Virus record (IMG/VR): IMGVR_UViG_3300024431_000003
Coordinates: 1-61,313 of that record
Length of the DNA: 61,313 nucleotides
From: a virus
Strand: one strand, 5' to 3'
Position numbers and translations under genes: made by a program. Of this stretch, positions 16,465-24,398 are shown one piece after another. The notes beneath the pieces were generated by a model that did no database searches, was not told the origin of the DNA, and saw nothing but the letters and a program-made list of their open reading frames with translations. The stretch's first letter is position 1. Every line of letters starts with the position of its first letter.

Positions 16465-16764
16465 TCAGAGATTGTAACGTCCGGCCTCATCCATGGACTT
16501 CGCCTTCAGCGAGCCAAAGAGTTTCCGGACAGACTTCTTGCTGATGCCAACAGAGTCAACGACCTCCATCACTGACGCGCCACTGCGCCGCTTCAACATC
16601 TTGGTCACCTTACCTTCGTGGACCGCAATGCTATTCGCGCGACCGTTGCCGTTCTTCTTCTTCGACGCCGCTTTCTTCGCAGTACGAGTGGCCTTCTTAC
16701 CGACCTTCTTGTTCACTGCTCTCTTACTTGACGCCTTCTTCTTACTTGCTTTCTTGGTAGCCAT
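16465..16764 (-). CDS. Possible in-frame internal gene: H1-like HTH protein, 99 aa
   Basis: Inside the preceding gene, AAGGAGGAAG lies 8 nt ahead of an in-frame ATG at 16764. The product begins MATKKASKKKASSK, and its start region ATGGCTACCAAGAAAGC is identical to that of the separate gene at 22115. It would yield the Lys/Ala tail plus HTH alone. The RBS bases also encode Arg-Arg-Lys in the long frame, so chance cannot be ruled out. Confidence 0.5.
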   Translation of the reverse strand: MATKKASKKKASSKRAVNKKVGKKATRTAKKAASKKKNGNGRANSIAVHEGKVTKMLKRRSGASVMEVVDSVGISKKSVRKLFGSLKAKSMDEAGRYNL

Positions 16765-17247
16765 CTTGGACTTCCTCCTTCGCTTGGGTTTCAGCCGGAC
16801 TTTCCCCGGCCACATCTTCCACTTTGAATCGTAACGCAGGAGAGCCGCTTGTGACGTATCTTCTGTGTCAGTGAATAGTGCGTGGAATATACACTTCACA
16901 GTTCCGAGCAATGAAGCGTGTTCACGATGCTTCGGCTGCTCTCCTGTGATTTCTTCAATGAAAGTACTCAGGTGACTGTAGCTCCAGCTTGCGACCTCCG
17001 CATACATATTGATGCTGAAGTCCGCGCATGGATCATCCATGAACAAGTTTATCGCTGGAGCTTTGTGACCCTGAACTTTGATGAAGTCATAGAACAACTC
17101 CATCGCTCTCTTGTCACCTATCCCCGGCCTGAACTTGATCCCACGATGGAGACACTGTTCCTGCGTCGGTACTCTCTTCTTGCGCTTCTTGCGCTTCACC
17201 TTCTCCTTAGTCGGTGTCGTCATCATCTTGTTTAACTTCTTCGTCAT
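16465..17247 (-). CDS. Fusion-like protein: unknown N-terminal domain plus H1-like linker and HTH
   Basis: The ATG overlaps the helicase stop (ATGA) and is preceded by GAGGAGG. Residues 1-160 form an unrecognised domain with a basic start; residues 161-210 are a Lys/Ala histone-H1-like linker (KKASKKKASSKRA); residues 211-260 form an HTH-like unit ending SISKKSVRKLFGSL-type. The HTH part resembles the small protein at 29213-29413. An internal ATG with a strong RBS at 16764 may give a separate short product. DNA binding is likely from the tail and HTH; the first domain's role is unknown. Confidence 0.7.
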   Translation of the reverse strand: MTKKLNKMMTTPTKEKVKRKKRKKRVPTQEQCLHRGIKFRPGIGDKRAMELFYDFIKVQGHKAPAINLFMDDPCADFSINMYAEVASWSYSHLSTFIEEITGEQPKHREHASLLGTVKCIFHALFTDTEDTSQAALLRYDSKWKMWPGKVRLKPKRRRKSKMATKKASKKKASSKRAVNKKVGKKATRTAKKAASKKKNGNGRANSIAVHEGKVTKMLKRRSGASVMEVVDSVGISKKSVRKLFGSLKAKSMDEAGRYNL

Positions 17248-18656
17248 AGTTTATACCTCCTCTTCAGTGCCTTCAGAAGATCCCGCTGAGTCCTACTCCT
17301 TCCATCAAGCACATCAAGCATCACATCATCCACTGTATCTTCAGCGACCAGATGGTATGCGATGACACTGTGTTCCTGACCGTCTCGCCAGACACGCTGA
17401 TAGAACTGCTCGTACGTGTCCAGGTCAAAGGTCAGTCCGTAGTATAACACGTTCCTTCCACCGTACTGAAAGTTCAGCCCGTGACTCATCGACTGTATCT
17501 GACCAACGAGAGTCGTGAGACGACCTTCGTCCCAATCTTTTTTCAAATCCTTCTTGTGTTTGCGCGAACCTTTGTACCGGGGGATCTTCAATCCAGCCCG
17601 GTTCATCATCTCTATGTCATGTTCAAACTCCGTGGCAATGAGCAGAGGCTGACCCTGTAGTTCATCTATCAGTTCGCCGAGTGCCTGTACCTTCCGCTCA
17701 TGTATCATGGTCCAGTTCTTATGCCGGTCATGGTAGATGGCTCCGTTCGCCGCCTGACGTAGCTTGGCAGTCGCGACGGCTGCGTTCGCTGCGATGAGCG
17801 TCTTGCCTTTCCATTCTGCAATGAACTCCTTCTCCAGTTCATCGTACACTCTGCGCGGTCCAGGCGGAAGCTTGACCACCAGATCAAAGAACTCAATCGG
17901 CGTCTTGTTATCACGCTCGGCTCGGTGGATGCGCGGAGCGATAGCTTCCTGGATCTCTTCTGCCGCTCCCTCACGTATGACGTAGTCGTATCCCTTGTAT
18001 CCGGCCGGATTGAAGTACCTGTTCCTGAACCCTGTGATCGTGCTGCCAAGACAACGACCCTGATCCACGATGTACATCTGAGGCCAGAGATTCAGGTAGC
18101 TCTTCGGGATCGGTGTTCCCGTGAGGATGTAACGTCGCTTGAAGCTTGGGATCATCCTACAGATTGCGCTGAACGCATTCTTCTGAAGGTGCTTCCCTCC
18201 TGTCTTGGTCTTCTTCCGTCGGCGCCGAATCCTACCGTTGCGAAACTTACTGCTCTCATCCACCACGAACATATCTATCTGCTCTGTCTTGAACTTCTTA
18301 CTGAACTTCTCCTTGAGCCACCAGAGATTTTCGTAGTTGACAATGTACACGTCAGCATCCATATCCCACGCGTCTAGTCGGCGAGCTTCACTGCCGGTCA
18401 TCACCGAGTACGACAGGTCAAGGTCGCTGAACTTTTCTATCTCCTCCGGCCAGACGTCCTCACATATGTTGACGCTCGCAGTGACCAGCAACTTGTGAGC
18501 CAGTCCTTCCTCCTTGAGGATCTGGAATGCTTCCAGTGTTGTGATGGTCTTGCCTCTGCCCGGATCCCAGAACAATCCAGCGAAGGATAGCTTCAGCATC
18601 CATTCAATCCCTTCCAGTTGCGGTCCTCTAGGCGAGAAGCTTATTTCTGAGCTCAT
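17244..18656 (-). CDS. SF2 (SNF2-like) DNA helicase
   Basis: The 470-residue protein has Walker A DPGRGKT (Lys36), motif II VVDESSKF, motif III LTGTPIPKSY and motif VI YQRVWRDGQEHSV, the standard set of SNF2-type phage helicases. It is a DNA translocase or helicase in the replication/recombination module, together with the VRR-NUC and RecB-like nucleases and PolA. Such SNF2-helicase/VRR-NUC/PolA sets are common in phages. The gene overlaps the VRR-NUC gene by 29 nt and the following gene by ATGA. Confidence 0.9.
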   Translation of the reverse strand: MSSEISFSPRGPQLEGIEWMLKLSFAGLFWDPGRGKTITTLEAFQILKEEGLAHKLLVTASVNICEDVWPEEIEKFSDLDLSYSVMTGSEARRLDAWDMDADVYIVNYENLWWLKEKFSKKFKTEQIDMFVVDESSKFRNGRIRRRRKKTKTGGKHLQKNAFSAICRMIPSFKRRYILTGTPIPKSYLNLWPQMYIVDQGRCLGSTITGFRNRYFNPAGYKGYDYVIREGAAEEIQEAIAPRIHRAERDNKTPIEFFDLVVKLPPGPRRVYDELEKEFIAEWKGKTLIAANAAVATAKLRQAANGAIYHDRHKNWTMIHERKVQALGELIDELQGQPLLIATEFEHDIEMMNRAGLKIPRYKGSRKHKKDLKKDWDEGRLTTLVGQIQSMSHGLNFQYGGRNVLYYGLTFDLDTYEQFYQRVWRDGQEHSVIAYHLVAEDTVDDVMLDVLDGRSRTQRDLLKALKRRYKL

Positions 18657-18945
18657 TGGCTTCCTCCTTCCCTATGATCTTGTGCGTTTCAAATCCGAGG
18701 GCTCTGAACTCCGCTCGGTAGTAGTCCTGGAGCTTTTCCCCGCGTCGTTTCTTCTTGGCTCCCTTGCGCTTGAACTCAATGATAACAGTTCGCGCTCCGG
18801 GTCCGAAGCAGAACCTATCAGGGAATCCCCGCTTGATCTTGTCGCCCTTAATTGTAATCCATCCAGCATCCTCTATCTCCTTTACGAAGTCATCCTCGAC
18901 GACCCACTCTAACCACTCGTCTTTGCTTTCTTCCATTCGTGACAT
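18628..18945 (-). CDS. VRR-NUC domain nuclease
   Basis: This 105-residue single-domain protein has the compact PD-(D/E)XK core: GFPDR (Asp43) and VIIEFKRKG (Glu57, Lys59), with a C-terminal helix RAEFRALGF. VRR-NUC proteins of this size occur in phage replication modules beside an SNF2-like helicase and may process branched DNA. RBS GGGAGG sets the start. It overlaps the RecB-like gene by 37 nt and the helicase gene by 29 nt. Confidence 0.9.
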   Translation of the reverse strand: MSRMEESKDEWLEWVVEDDFVKEIEDAGWITIKGDKIKRGFPDRFCFGPGARTVIIEFKRKGAKKKRRGEKLQDYYRAEFRALGFETHKIIGKEEANELRNKLLA

Positions 18946-19643
18946 GGTCCAGGCCTCCCGTTCTCAAGCTTCTTATCGCTGCGCATAGGACAGCCTCCAT
19001 ACTTTTGACAGGCTGCTCCAGGGTTCGACGGCCACTTGCGATCGCTCAGCATAGCCTTCGCTCGCTTCACCCATCGGTCCCAGAGTTCGCGGCTATCTTT
19101 TGGAGTGTAGTCCTGTCCTTCTATCTCACCGTGATCGCTGAACCATAACTCAACACGAATGCTCTTCGCTTCAGGGTAGTAGAACTGACTCATCGCCGCG
19201 TACAGATCCATCTGTGCCTGAGCTATGTTCACACGTCCTGTCTTCAGGTCAACGATCAGCAGTTCTTCATCGTCCTCAAAGTAATGGTGAGCATCAAGCT
19301 TCGCTCGCAGCCACGCTCCCTTCCAATCTCTTGGGTGAGTGTGTTGTAGATCTTCAGTCAGCGTCCAGTCCATCTCTGGATTGCCGCCGAGCTTCGCTAA
19401 GTTATTGATCTCCTTCTTCAACCCTGCAAGATCGTCAGGCATTCCTGTGACGTTCCCCTTCAGCTTCTCCTCAAACAATTTGTGAATGCGTATGCCACGA
19501 TCCATCGCTCTGTTCTTTGGCGCACGATACTTCAGTATGCTTTCGAGCAGATACTGATACGCGCACCCTCTCCACTTGTTATACCTGGAGATGGACCAGA
19601 AGTTTGGAATCCTCGTACCCTTTGGAATTCTTACTCTCTTCAT
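18909..19643 (-). CDS. PD-(D/E)XK exonuclease, RecB/Cas4-like
   Basis: The start at 19643 overlaps the polymerase stop (ATGA). The 244-residue protein shows GIRIHKLFEEKL (His54), AWLRAKLDAHH (Asp117), LIVDLKTGR (Asp132, Lys134) and QAQMDLYA, the RecB-nuclease motifs. Four Cys, one at residue 27 and three near the C-terminus, fit the Fe-S cluster layout of Cas4/AddB enzymes. It probably resects or recycles DNA for recombination-linked replication. There are no CRISPR genes nearby, so a stand-alone phage Cas4-like role is meant. Confidence 0.85.
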   Translation of the reverse strand: MKRVRIPKGTRIPNFWSISRYNKWRGCAYQYLLESILKYRAPKNRAMDRGIRIHKLFEEKLKGNVTGMPDDLAGLKKEINNLAKLGGNPEMDWTLTEDLQHTHPRDWKGAWLRAKLDAHHYFEDDEELLIVDLKTGRVNIAQAQMDLYAAMSQFYYPEAKSIRVELWFSDHGEIEGQDYTPKDSRELWDRWVKRAKAMLSDRKWPSNPGAACQKYGGCPMRSDKKLENGRPGPCHEWKKAKTSG

Positions 19644-21508
19644 CGGATGTCCCTGTGTTTTTTCATTCTTGCCCAAGATCGTACACCGATCTCACCATCG
19701 GATAGCATTGGCAACTTGAACTTCACGTCTTCCATCGCCTCCCTCATCCGATCCATTTCTGCCAGCGCATGTTCCTTCGGCACACTGCAAACGAGTTCGT
19801 CGTGTACCTGTAGCACGATGCGTCCGTGCTGCATGTTCTCCCAGACGTTGATCATACCTTGCTTCGTGCAGTCAGCGGCACTGCCTTGAATTTTCGTGTT
19901 GAGCATCTTGTATTCAAACGTTCGCTTCTCCCTCCCTCCGTCGGCCGTCTCAACGTAGATGGGTTCTTCGCAGTAGTACTCGCGTCCTCCCCATGTATAA
20001 AACGGTTCGCCGTTCTTTGCCAGAGCGCGCAGTTCACGCATCACCTTTGAGATCCCCGGGACCGCGCGGAGTACTGCCTTCTTCAGCGTTCGCGCTGCCG
20101 TCTTCTCTAGCTCCAGGCGAGCGGCGAGCTTCGCGATCCCCATCCCGTAGATGATGCCGAAGTTCGTTTGCTTGATGTGCTTCCGTGGGAAGTTCATGCC
20201 TGTATCCTGCGCCACTAAGAACCTCACAGCATCGTGCGCATCCATCGTCGGATCCTCGTGGTACATGGCAAGGAACGCTCCCTCTTCAAAGTGCGCGAGG
20301 ATGCGAAGCTCCTGCTGATTGTAATCGCGTCTCAGGAAGACGTGTCCTTCATCCGGCTCAAAGTAATCACGGAGCCCAATGAAGTTCACTCCCTGCTTCT
20401 TCAGCAAGACCTGGAGCTTCTGCAAGATCTTCCAGTGCGGTGAACCGTCAACTGACGAAGGCACGTTTTGAAAGTTCGGGTCACTACTACTGAGCCGACC
20501 AGTCCGCGCTCCTTTGCCTTTGCCTCCACCGTACTCGTCCGACGACCGGACAGTGTTGAACGATGGCTGAATGTACCTGTCATTGATCTCACCGATGTCC
20601 AGCCAGTTCTGCAGGAACGTGCCGATGTACGTTTGACAGGTGCCGTAGATCGCAAGCATCTCAAGCAACTTGGGATCGGTGCAGTTCGCTTCCAGCACTG
20701 CTCGAGCGGTACTCACCTTCCCTGTCTTAGTCTTAACGATGTGGCTCAGCAAGTCGTTCTTGATCAGTGCGTCTGCGAGCTGAGGTCCGCTGCTCGGGTT
20801 GAACTTCATGCCGAGTCGGCGCTGAATGGATCGCTCCATATTGTTCTTCACCTTTATATACGCACCGATCTCACGCTTGAGCTTCGGCAGTCGTACTCGG
20901 ATACCATGCTGCTCCATGTGAAGCTTGATGGGGATCAGCTTCATCTCTCGCTCGTACGCTTCAGGCATGTATCTGATCACTTCCTTTTCCCATAGCTTGA
21001 ACAGACCCATCGTGCGATGAACGTCTCCCTTCGCATACGGACTGACGATAGAGCCGGGAGCCTTGCAGATGTACTCTCCCCATCGTGTCTTCCGCCGCTT
21101 CGCTTCGGGTACGTTCTCAAGGATCCAGTTCTTCAGCATGTTCTGTTCTTCCGGCGGCTCACCGAGCCACTCTTCAGCCTGAGGCTTGAGTGATAGCGTC
21201 AATGCTCGTGGTTCATTTAGAAACGCAAGACGAAGCGTATCATGATAAGGCTTGTTGACTTCAATGCCGTCTTGCGCCATGACCTCCAGGTCGAAGTCAG
21301 CGTTGTGAAACACTGGCGTATGATCTCGTATTACTTTCTTCACCTCTCTAACTGCTTGTGCTTTCGTGCAGTTGTTTCCTGATGGATGACCGAACGCTAG
21401 ATACTTCTTCGTTCGGCCGTACTTGATCGCATACCCGACGGCTCGTGGTGGATACTCCGGCCGCGAACGTATCGGGTGCGTCTCTGCGTCAATCGCTGCT
21501 AGGCTCAT
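19640..21508 (-). CDS. DNA polymerase I-type (family A) with 3'-5' exonuclease
   Basis: The 622-residue protein has exo motifs AIDAETHP (Asp7, Glu9), HNADFD and YAKGD, and polymerase motifs A (RRDYNQQELR, near residue 395), B (KQTNFGIIYG, near 447) and C (QVHDELV, near 569). It lacks the 5'-3' exonuclease domain, as is usual in phages. The residue equivalent to E. coli Phe762 is Phe, the state often linked to virulent phages. It is the replicative polymerase. GGAGGG precedes the ATG, which overlaps the upstream stop (ATGA). Confidence 0.95.
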   Translation of the reverse strand: MSLAAIDAETHPIRSRPEYPPRAVGYAIKYGRTKKYLAFGHPSGNNCTKAQAVREVKKVIRDHTPVFHNADFDLEVMAQDGIEVNKPYHDTLRLAFLNEPRALTLSLKPQAEEWLGEPPEEQNMLKNWILENVPEAKRRKTRWGEYICKAPGSIVSPYAKGDVHRTMGLFKLWEKEVIRYMPEAYEREMKLIPIKLHMEQHGIRVRLPKLKREIGAYIKVKNNMERSIQRRLGMKFNPSSGPQLADALIKNDLLSHIVKTKTGKVSTARAVLEANCTDPKLLEMLAIYGTCQTYIGTFLQNWLDIGEINDRYIQPSFNTVRSSDEYGGGKGKGARTGRLSSSDPNFQNVPSSVDGSPHWKILQKLQVLLKKQGVNFIGLRDYFEPDEGHVFLRRDYNQQELRILAHFEEGAFLAMYHEDPTMDAHDAVRFLVAQDTGMNFPRKHIKQTNFGIIYGMGIAKLAARLELEKTAARTLKKAVLRAVPGISKVMRELRALAKNGEPFYTWGGREYYCEEPIYVETADGGREKRTFEYKMLNTKIQGSAADCTKQGMINVWENMQHGRIVLQVHDELVCSVPKEHALAEMDRMREAMEDVKFKLPMLSDGEIGVRSWARMKKHRDIR

Positions 21509-21711
21509 TCAAGTTCCCTCCTGATCTCTTCGCCTCGGATACCGTTGTATCTCTGCGTCAATCGCTTGAGGAAGGTTCCTCTTGGTTTTCTTCGCTCGTT
21601 CTCCAACTCTAATGCAAAGATTACCTCTTCGGCATTCATGTCCGCGAGGCACTCGTTGAGCGTAGTCCAATTCTTCACAGCCTTCGCGACGAATCGTTTT
21701 CTTACTTCCAT
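21505..21711 (-). CDS. Small helical protein preceding DNA polymerase, 68 aa
   Basis: Two ATGs follow AGGAGG; the second, at 21711, has usable spacing (6 nt) and is chosen. The product is charged and helical (VRKRFVAKAVKNWTTLNEC), ending in GEEIRRELE, and is coupled to the polymerase by ATGA. I do not recognise the family; the coupling suggests a polymerase or replisome accessory. Its leader holds the structured RNA element at 21732-21808. Confidence 0.7.
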   Translation of the reverse strand: MEVRKRFVAKAVKNWTTLNECLADMNAEEVIFALELENERRKPRGTFLKRLTQRYNGIRGEEIRRELE

Positions 21712-21731
21712 GCTCATCCTCCTAAAGAAAT

Positions 21732-21808
21732 GAGACCGGCCCGACTTTCACGGGCAGTGTCATTGTCCCGGACTAAGGGTGACAAAGTCCTAGGCTGACA
21801 GCGATCTC
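21732..21808 (-). promoter_or_regulatory. 77-nt structured leader, cloverleaf-like, before the polymerase genes
   Basis: On the minus strand GAGATCG pairs with CGGTCTC to close a 77-nt unit. Inside are TGTCA/TGACA, GGACT/AGTCC interleaved with TTGTC/GACAA (a possible pseudoknot), and a 5-bp hairpin GCCCG-TGAAAGT-CGGGC just before the closing strand. Length, 7-bp closing stem and 3' 5-bp/7-nt arm recall tRNA, but the arm lacks the TTC-type loop and the anticodon arm is irregular. It sits between two genes, 15 nt ahead of the RBS, so translational or attenuation control is plausible. Confidence 0.5.
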
Positions 21809-21818
21809 AATTAGTTTA

Positions 21819-22115
21819 CTACCGACCGAACTTACGGAACTGACGGTCACAAGTTTCCGCCATCTGACGGACTCCTGATGCCTGTCGTTTGCGTTCCTTA
21901 CCGGAGTCGGCGATTGCCTTCCCCATGTACCCAGACGCGATCATCGTGCGCATGAAGCGTTCGATGCGTTCTTGGTTCGGCTCATACGGAGGCAACTTCT
22001 TCCGCGCACTACGAGTCCTCTCGCGCTTCTTGCCATCCTTGTTCTTCACCGCTGTCTTCTTGCTTGACGCCTTCTTACTTGCGGTCTTCTTCTTTCCTGC
22101 TTTCTTGGTAGCCAT
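21819..22115 (-). CDS. H1-like basic protein, 98 aa
   Basis: The N-terminal 40 residues are Lys/Ala/Ser-rich (MATKKAGKKKTASKKASS), like bacterial histone-H1 tails. The remainder contains a conserved-looking NQERIERFMRTMIASGYMGKAI segment. Its start region matches that of the internal start at 16764. AAAGGAG precedes the ATG. It follows the ssDNA-binding gene and probably binds nucleic acid; no enzymatic motif is seen. Confidence 0.7.
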   Translation of the reverse strand: MATKKAGKKKTASKKASSKKTAVKNKDGKKRERTRSARKKLPPYEPNQERIERFMRTMIASGYMGKAIADSGKERKRQASGVRQMAETCDRQFRKFGR

Positions 22116-22128
22116 CTTTCGTTCTCCT

Positions 22129-22944
22129 TTAACTTACACGTGAACGGCGACGCGTCTTCTTCGCTGCCTTCTTTGAAGTCTTCTTCTTAGACTTCTTCTT
22201 CTTGGCTCGCTTGCCGTTCCCCTTCTCATACCCTGACACATCGTAGGGTTCCATGAGTACTTCTCTTGCTTCCTTTCGCTTGCCGAACGGTCCGGCCAGA
22301 AGCTTCTCAGGTACTTCCTCCAGGAAGGAGAAGATCAGCTTCTGGTAATCCGCATGCTCGTCCATCTCCAGGCGCGTGATGACAGCGTAGCATGGAAGCT
22401 CTGCTGCCTTCGTCAACCCTTTGATGTACTTATTGAACGCGGCTCCGGACGTCACGGGTACTTCTATGAAGAACAGATCGCCATCCAAGTCGTCGACGTG
22501 CATACATGCAAGACGGTTCTTGTCACTGCATGCTTTCCCGCGACCGCGACCACTCGCCCACTCATTCGCCCAACAATCAGCGCAGACTTCCGCTTGCTGA
22601 TCAGGAGCGTCAGGGTGAGGAGCGATGTTGTTCGCGTTCGGCTTCAATGCGAAACACGCTGGCGGAACCGGATTGTCTTCGTCGTAGTCTTGGTCAAAGT
22701 ACAACTTCGCCACGACATGATCAACAATCACTACGTCAATAGATTCCCCAAGATCTGCACCTTGGAAGCTGAACTGACCGTTCCTTTTCAGCGTCACTCT
22801 GTTTCCGCTGCCGACTGGTGTCCGCTCGCTTTCCTCCGCCGCGTCTTCCTTCAACTGGTCGCGCCAGTTTGCAGGTAGAGTTGACTTCCGGATCGCGACG
22901 GTCTTGCCCGTCTTCTTCTTGCTTGTCTTCTTTTTTCTAGCCAC
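22129..22944 (-). CDS. Putative single-stranded-DNA-binding protein with Lys-rich ends
   Basis: The start is GTG at 22944 with AGGAGGAAG. The 271-residue protein has basic tails at both ends (KKKTSKKKTGK; KSKKKTSKKAAKKTRRRS) around a folded centre. In the middle are CFALKPNA, then paired Cys (EVCADC) and RGRGKACSDKNRLACM, a layout I associate with ssDNA-binding proteins of phage replication modules. Its place beside PolA and the 129-residue partner supports this. The call is by family resemblance and context. Confidence 0.65.
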   Translation of the reverse strand: MARKKKTSKKKTGKTVAIRKSTLPANWRDQLKEDAAEESERTPVGSGNRVTLKRNGQFSFQGADLGESIDVVIVDHVVAKLYFDQDYDEDNPVPPACFALKPNANNIAPHPDAPDQQAEVCADCWANEWASGRGRGKACSDKNRLACMHVDDLDGDLFFIEVPVTSGAAFNKYIKGLTKAAELPCYAVITRLEMDEHADYQKLIFSFLEEVPEKLLAGPFGKRKEAREVLMEPYDVSGYEKGNGKRAKKKKSKKKTSKKAAKKTRRRSRVS

Positions 22945-22964
22945 TTTGTCTTCCTCCTATAGGA

Positions 22965-23354
22965 CTATCGTTTTCTTGTACGGAAGTTGACCGACGTGTA
23001 GATCTCCACTCCGGCTGGCTTCTTGCGTTGAGCAAGTAACTCCCGATACGCTTCAGCACTGACACGGTTCTGAAACAGTTCCATATGACCAGTGCGTTTG
23101 ACATAGGCATCCAGCGCACGACGGTCAGACACACGAACATGATCACGCTCTTCAACGTAACCTGTTGCGACCCTTCCCTTCGCACCCTCAATACCTTCCT
23201 TGCCGAACTTGTGCAATGCTTCGGCCTCAATTTTAGTGATGTCTGCCTTGACGTCGTTCACCTTGTCAAGCAGTGCATCACGTTTCATCTTCAGCTTATA
23301 GTGAGCGTCGACAAACCAGTTGACGTTCCTCACCACTCGTTTCTTCTTAGCCAT
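22965..23354 (-). CDS. Conserved replication-module protein, 129 aa
   Basis: It contains IEAEALHKFGKEGIEGAKG, RVATGYVEERDHVRV, DAYVKRTG and LFQNRVSAEAYRELL, segments typical of a phage family that lies next to SSB-like genes. The N-terminal half is a likely coiled coil. The function of the family is unknown to me; a DNA-metabolism accessory role is inferred from context. GGAGGAAG precedes the ATG. Confidence 0.75.
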   Translation of the reverse strand: MAKKKRVVRNVNWFVDAHYKLKMKRDALLDKVNDVKADITKIEAEALHKFGKEGIEGAKGRVATGYVEERDHVRVSDRRALDAYVKRTGHMELFQNRVSAEAYRELLAQRKKPAGVEIYTSVNFRTRKR

Positions 23355-23373
23355 GATACTTCCTCCATCATCG

Positions 23374-23673
23374 TCATGTGATTATGGCATTGTCCTTCCG
23401 CTTGTACACGAAAAGAATCGGTACTGCCAAGATGTAACTGAGGTATTCATATCCTCGCGGGATGTTATCCCCTTGTCGGAGTATGGTTACATCAATCTTC
23501 TGCATCGGCAGGTTCATCGGTGACACTTCACAGAAGACAACCATCTCCCCTTTCGGGGGGACGGCGCCGACGTGAATTACTTTCGCTCCCTCAGGCATCT
23601 CAACGTACCCTTTGATCTTGTCATCGGGTGCTTGTCGTTCAGATGACTGTAACGGATAGGCCTCAATCTTCAC
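23374..23673 (-). CDS. DUF7352-like small protein, 99 aa
   Basis: AGGAGG abuts an ATG at 23679 with no spacing, so the GTG at 23673 is the better start. The core VEMPEGAKVIHVGAV followed by a beta-strand with a hydrophobic motif (MVVFCEV) matches DUF7352-type phage proteins. The C-terminus has a hydrophobic stretch (YILAVPILFVY) that could associate with a membrane. Function unknown. Confidence 0.65.
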   Translation of the reverse strand: MKIEAYPLQSSERQAPDDKIKGYVEMPEGAKVIHVGAVPPKGEMVVFCEVSPMNLPMQKIDVTILRQGDNIPRGYEYLSYILAVPILFVYKRKDNAIIT

Positions 23674-23896
23674 TCTCATCCTCCTTCGGCCATAGGGTTT
23701 CGGAAAGGACTAGACTCGCTAGTGTTTCGTCCTTCCATATTTCATCGCTACCTGTTATCAGGACAGCGACACCATTGCGATGAACCACTTTGCCCAGAGA
23801 GCAATGAAGATCATCCTGCTCAGCAACATCCCCGATACGAATTTCCGTATCCTCGGGAAGCGAACTGAGTACTTGCGTCAGCTCCTTGACGTTCAT
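23663..23896 (-). CDS. Hypothetical protein, 77 aa
   Basis: The start at 23896 has GAGGAGGG and overlaps the upstream stop (TGATG). It begins MNVKELTQVLSSLPEDTEI, a small fold seen in phage proteins in which a helix is followed by PEDTEIRIGD. The remainder is beta-rich and acidic. Its function is not known. It overlaps the DUF7352-like gene by 11 nt. Confidence 0.7.
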   Translation of the reverse strand: MNVKELTQVLSSLPEDTEIRIGDVAEQDDLHCSLGKVVHRNGVAVLITGSDEIWKDETLASLVLSETLWPKEDESED

Positions 23897-24174
23897 CAGC
23901 AGCCCTCCTCTGGTGCGACAACGACCCTCACTGCGATACATGCCCGGTCTTTGTCCAGGTAAGCTATCTCACCCGTCCTCAGGTTGGACACGCAGATCTT
24001 GCCGCTATACTTACGTTCCTCCGGTCGGTACGACCCGCACACTGCGTTGACCATGAACAGGTCAGTCGCTGCATGCTTGTCGTGGAACGGACGTGCGAAA
24101 CGCAAAGGAGTTCCCGCCTTGAATGTTTCAAGCGGACTGTACTTCACACTGTCTTCACTGCTGATGATCCTCAC
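23896..24174 (-). CDS. Hypothetical protein, GTG start, 92 aa
   Basis: A GTG at 24174 overlaps the upstream stop (GTGA) and is preceded by GAGGAGG, so it is preferred to the ATG at 24192. The protein is beta-rich, with PLRFARPFHDKHAATDLFMV and SGKICVSNLRTGEIAYLD, resembling small barrel proteins. No family was recognised. Confidence 0.65.
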   Translation of the reverse strand: MRIISSEDSVKYSPLETFKAGTPLRFARPFHDKHAATDLFMVNAVCGSYRPEERKYSGKICVSNLRTGEIAYLDKDRACIAVRVVVAPEEGC

Positions 24175-24398
24175 GCTTCCTCCTCGCCGCAATAATGCAC
24201 GGCAATCAGTTGAGCAGCCTTCGTCTTGATGACATGAGGGACGCCGTCTCCATAGCGATCATGGATGTAGTCGCAAGCGTAGTCGTAGATGCTATCTCTA
24301 AGACCTTCCTGCTCTTCGTCCTCCATACCATCAGCGAGGTCAGGGATGACACCTTCTATCTTCGGCCGAACGAGGTCGGCTATCTGTTGTGGTGTCAT
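24171..24398 (-). CDS. Hypothetical acidic helical protein, 75 aa
   Basis: It starts at ATG overlapping the upstream stop (ATGA), with GAGGAGGAA. The sequence is acidic and helical (MTPQQIADLVRPKIEGVI; DSIYDYACDYIHDRYGDG). Nothing in it identifies a function. It belongs to the densely coupled small-gene cluster. Confidence 0.65.
   Translation of the reverse strand: MTPQQIADLVRPKIEGVIPDLADGMEDEEQEGLRDSIYDYACDYIHDRYGDGVPHVIKTKAAQLIAVHYCGEEEA

Noticed and set aside
18909-19643. CRISPR Cas4
   Set aside because: The protein is Cas4/RecB-like, but no repeat array or other cas gene occurs in the window, so it is read as a phage exonuclease.
21732-21808. tRNA gene
   Set aside because: Length and end stem fit, but the T-arm loop is TGAAAGT instead of TTCRANY and the anticodon stem has a bulge; kept only as a structured leader.
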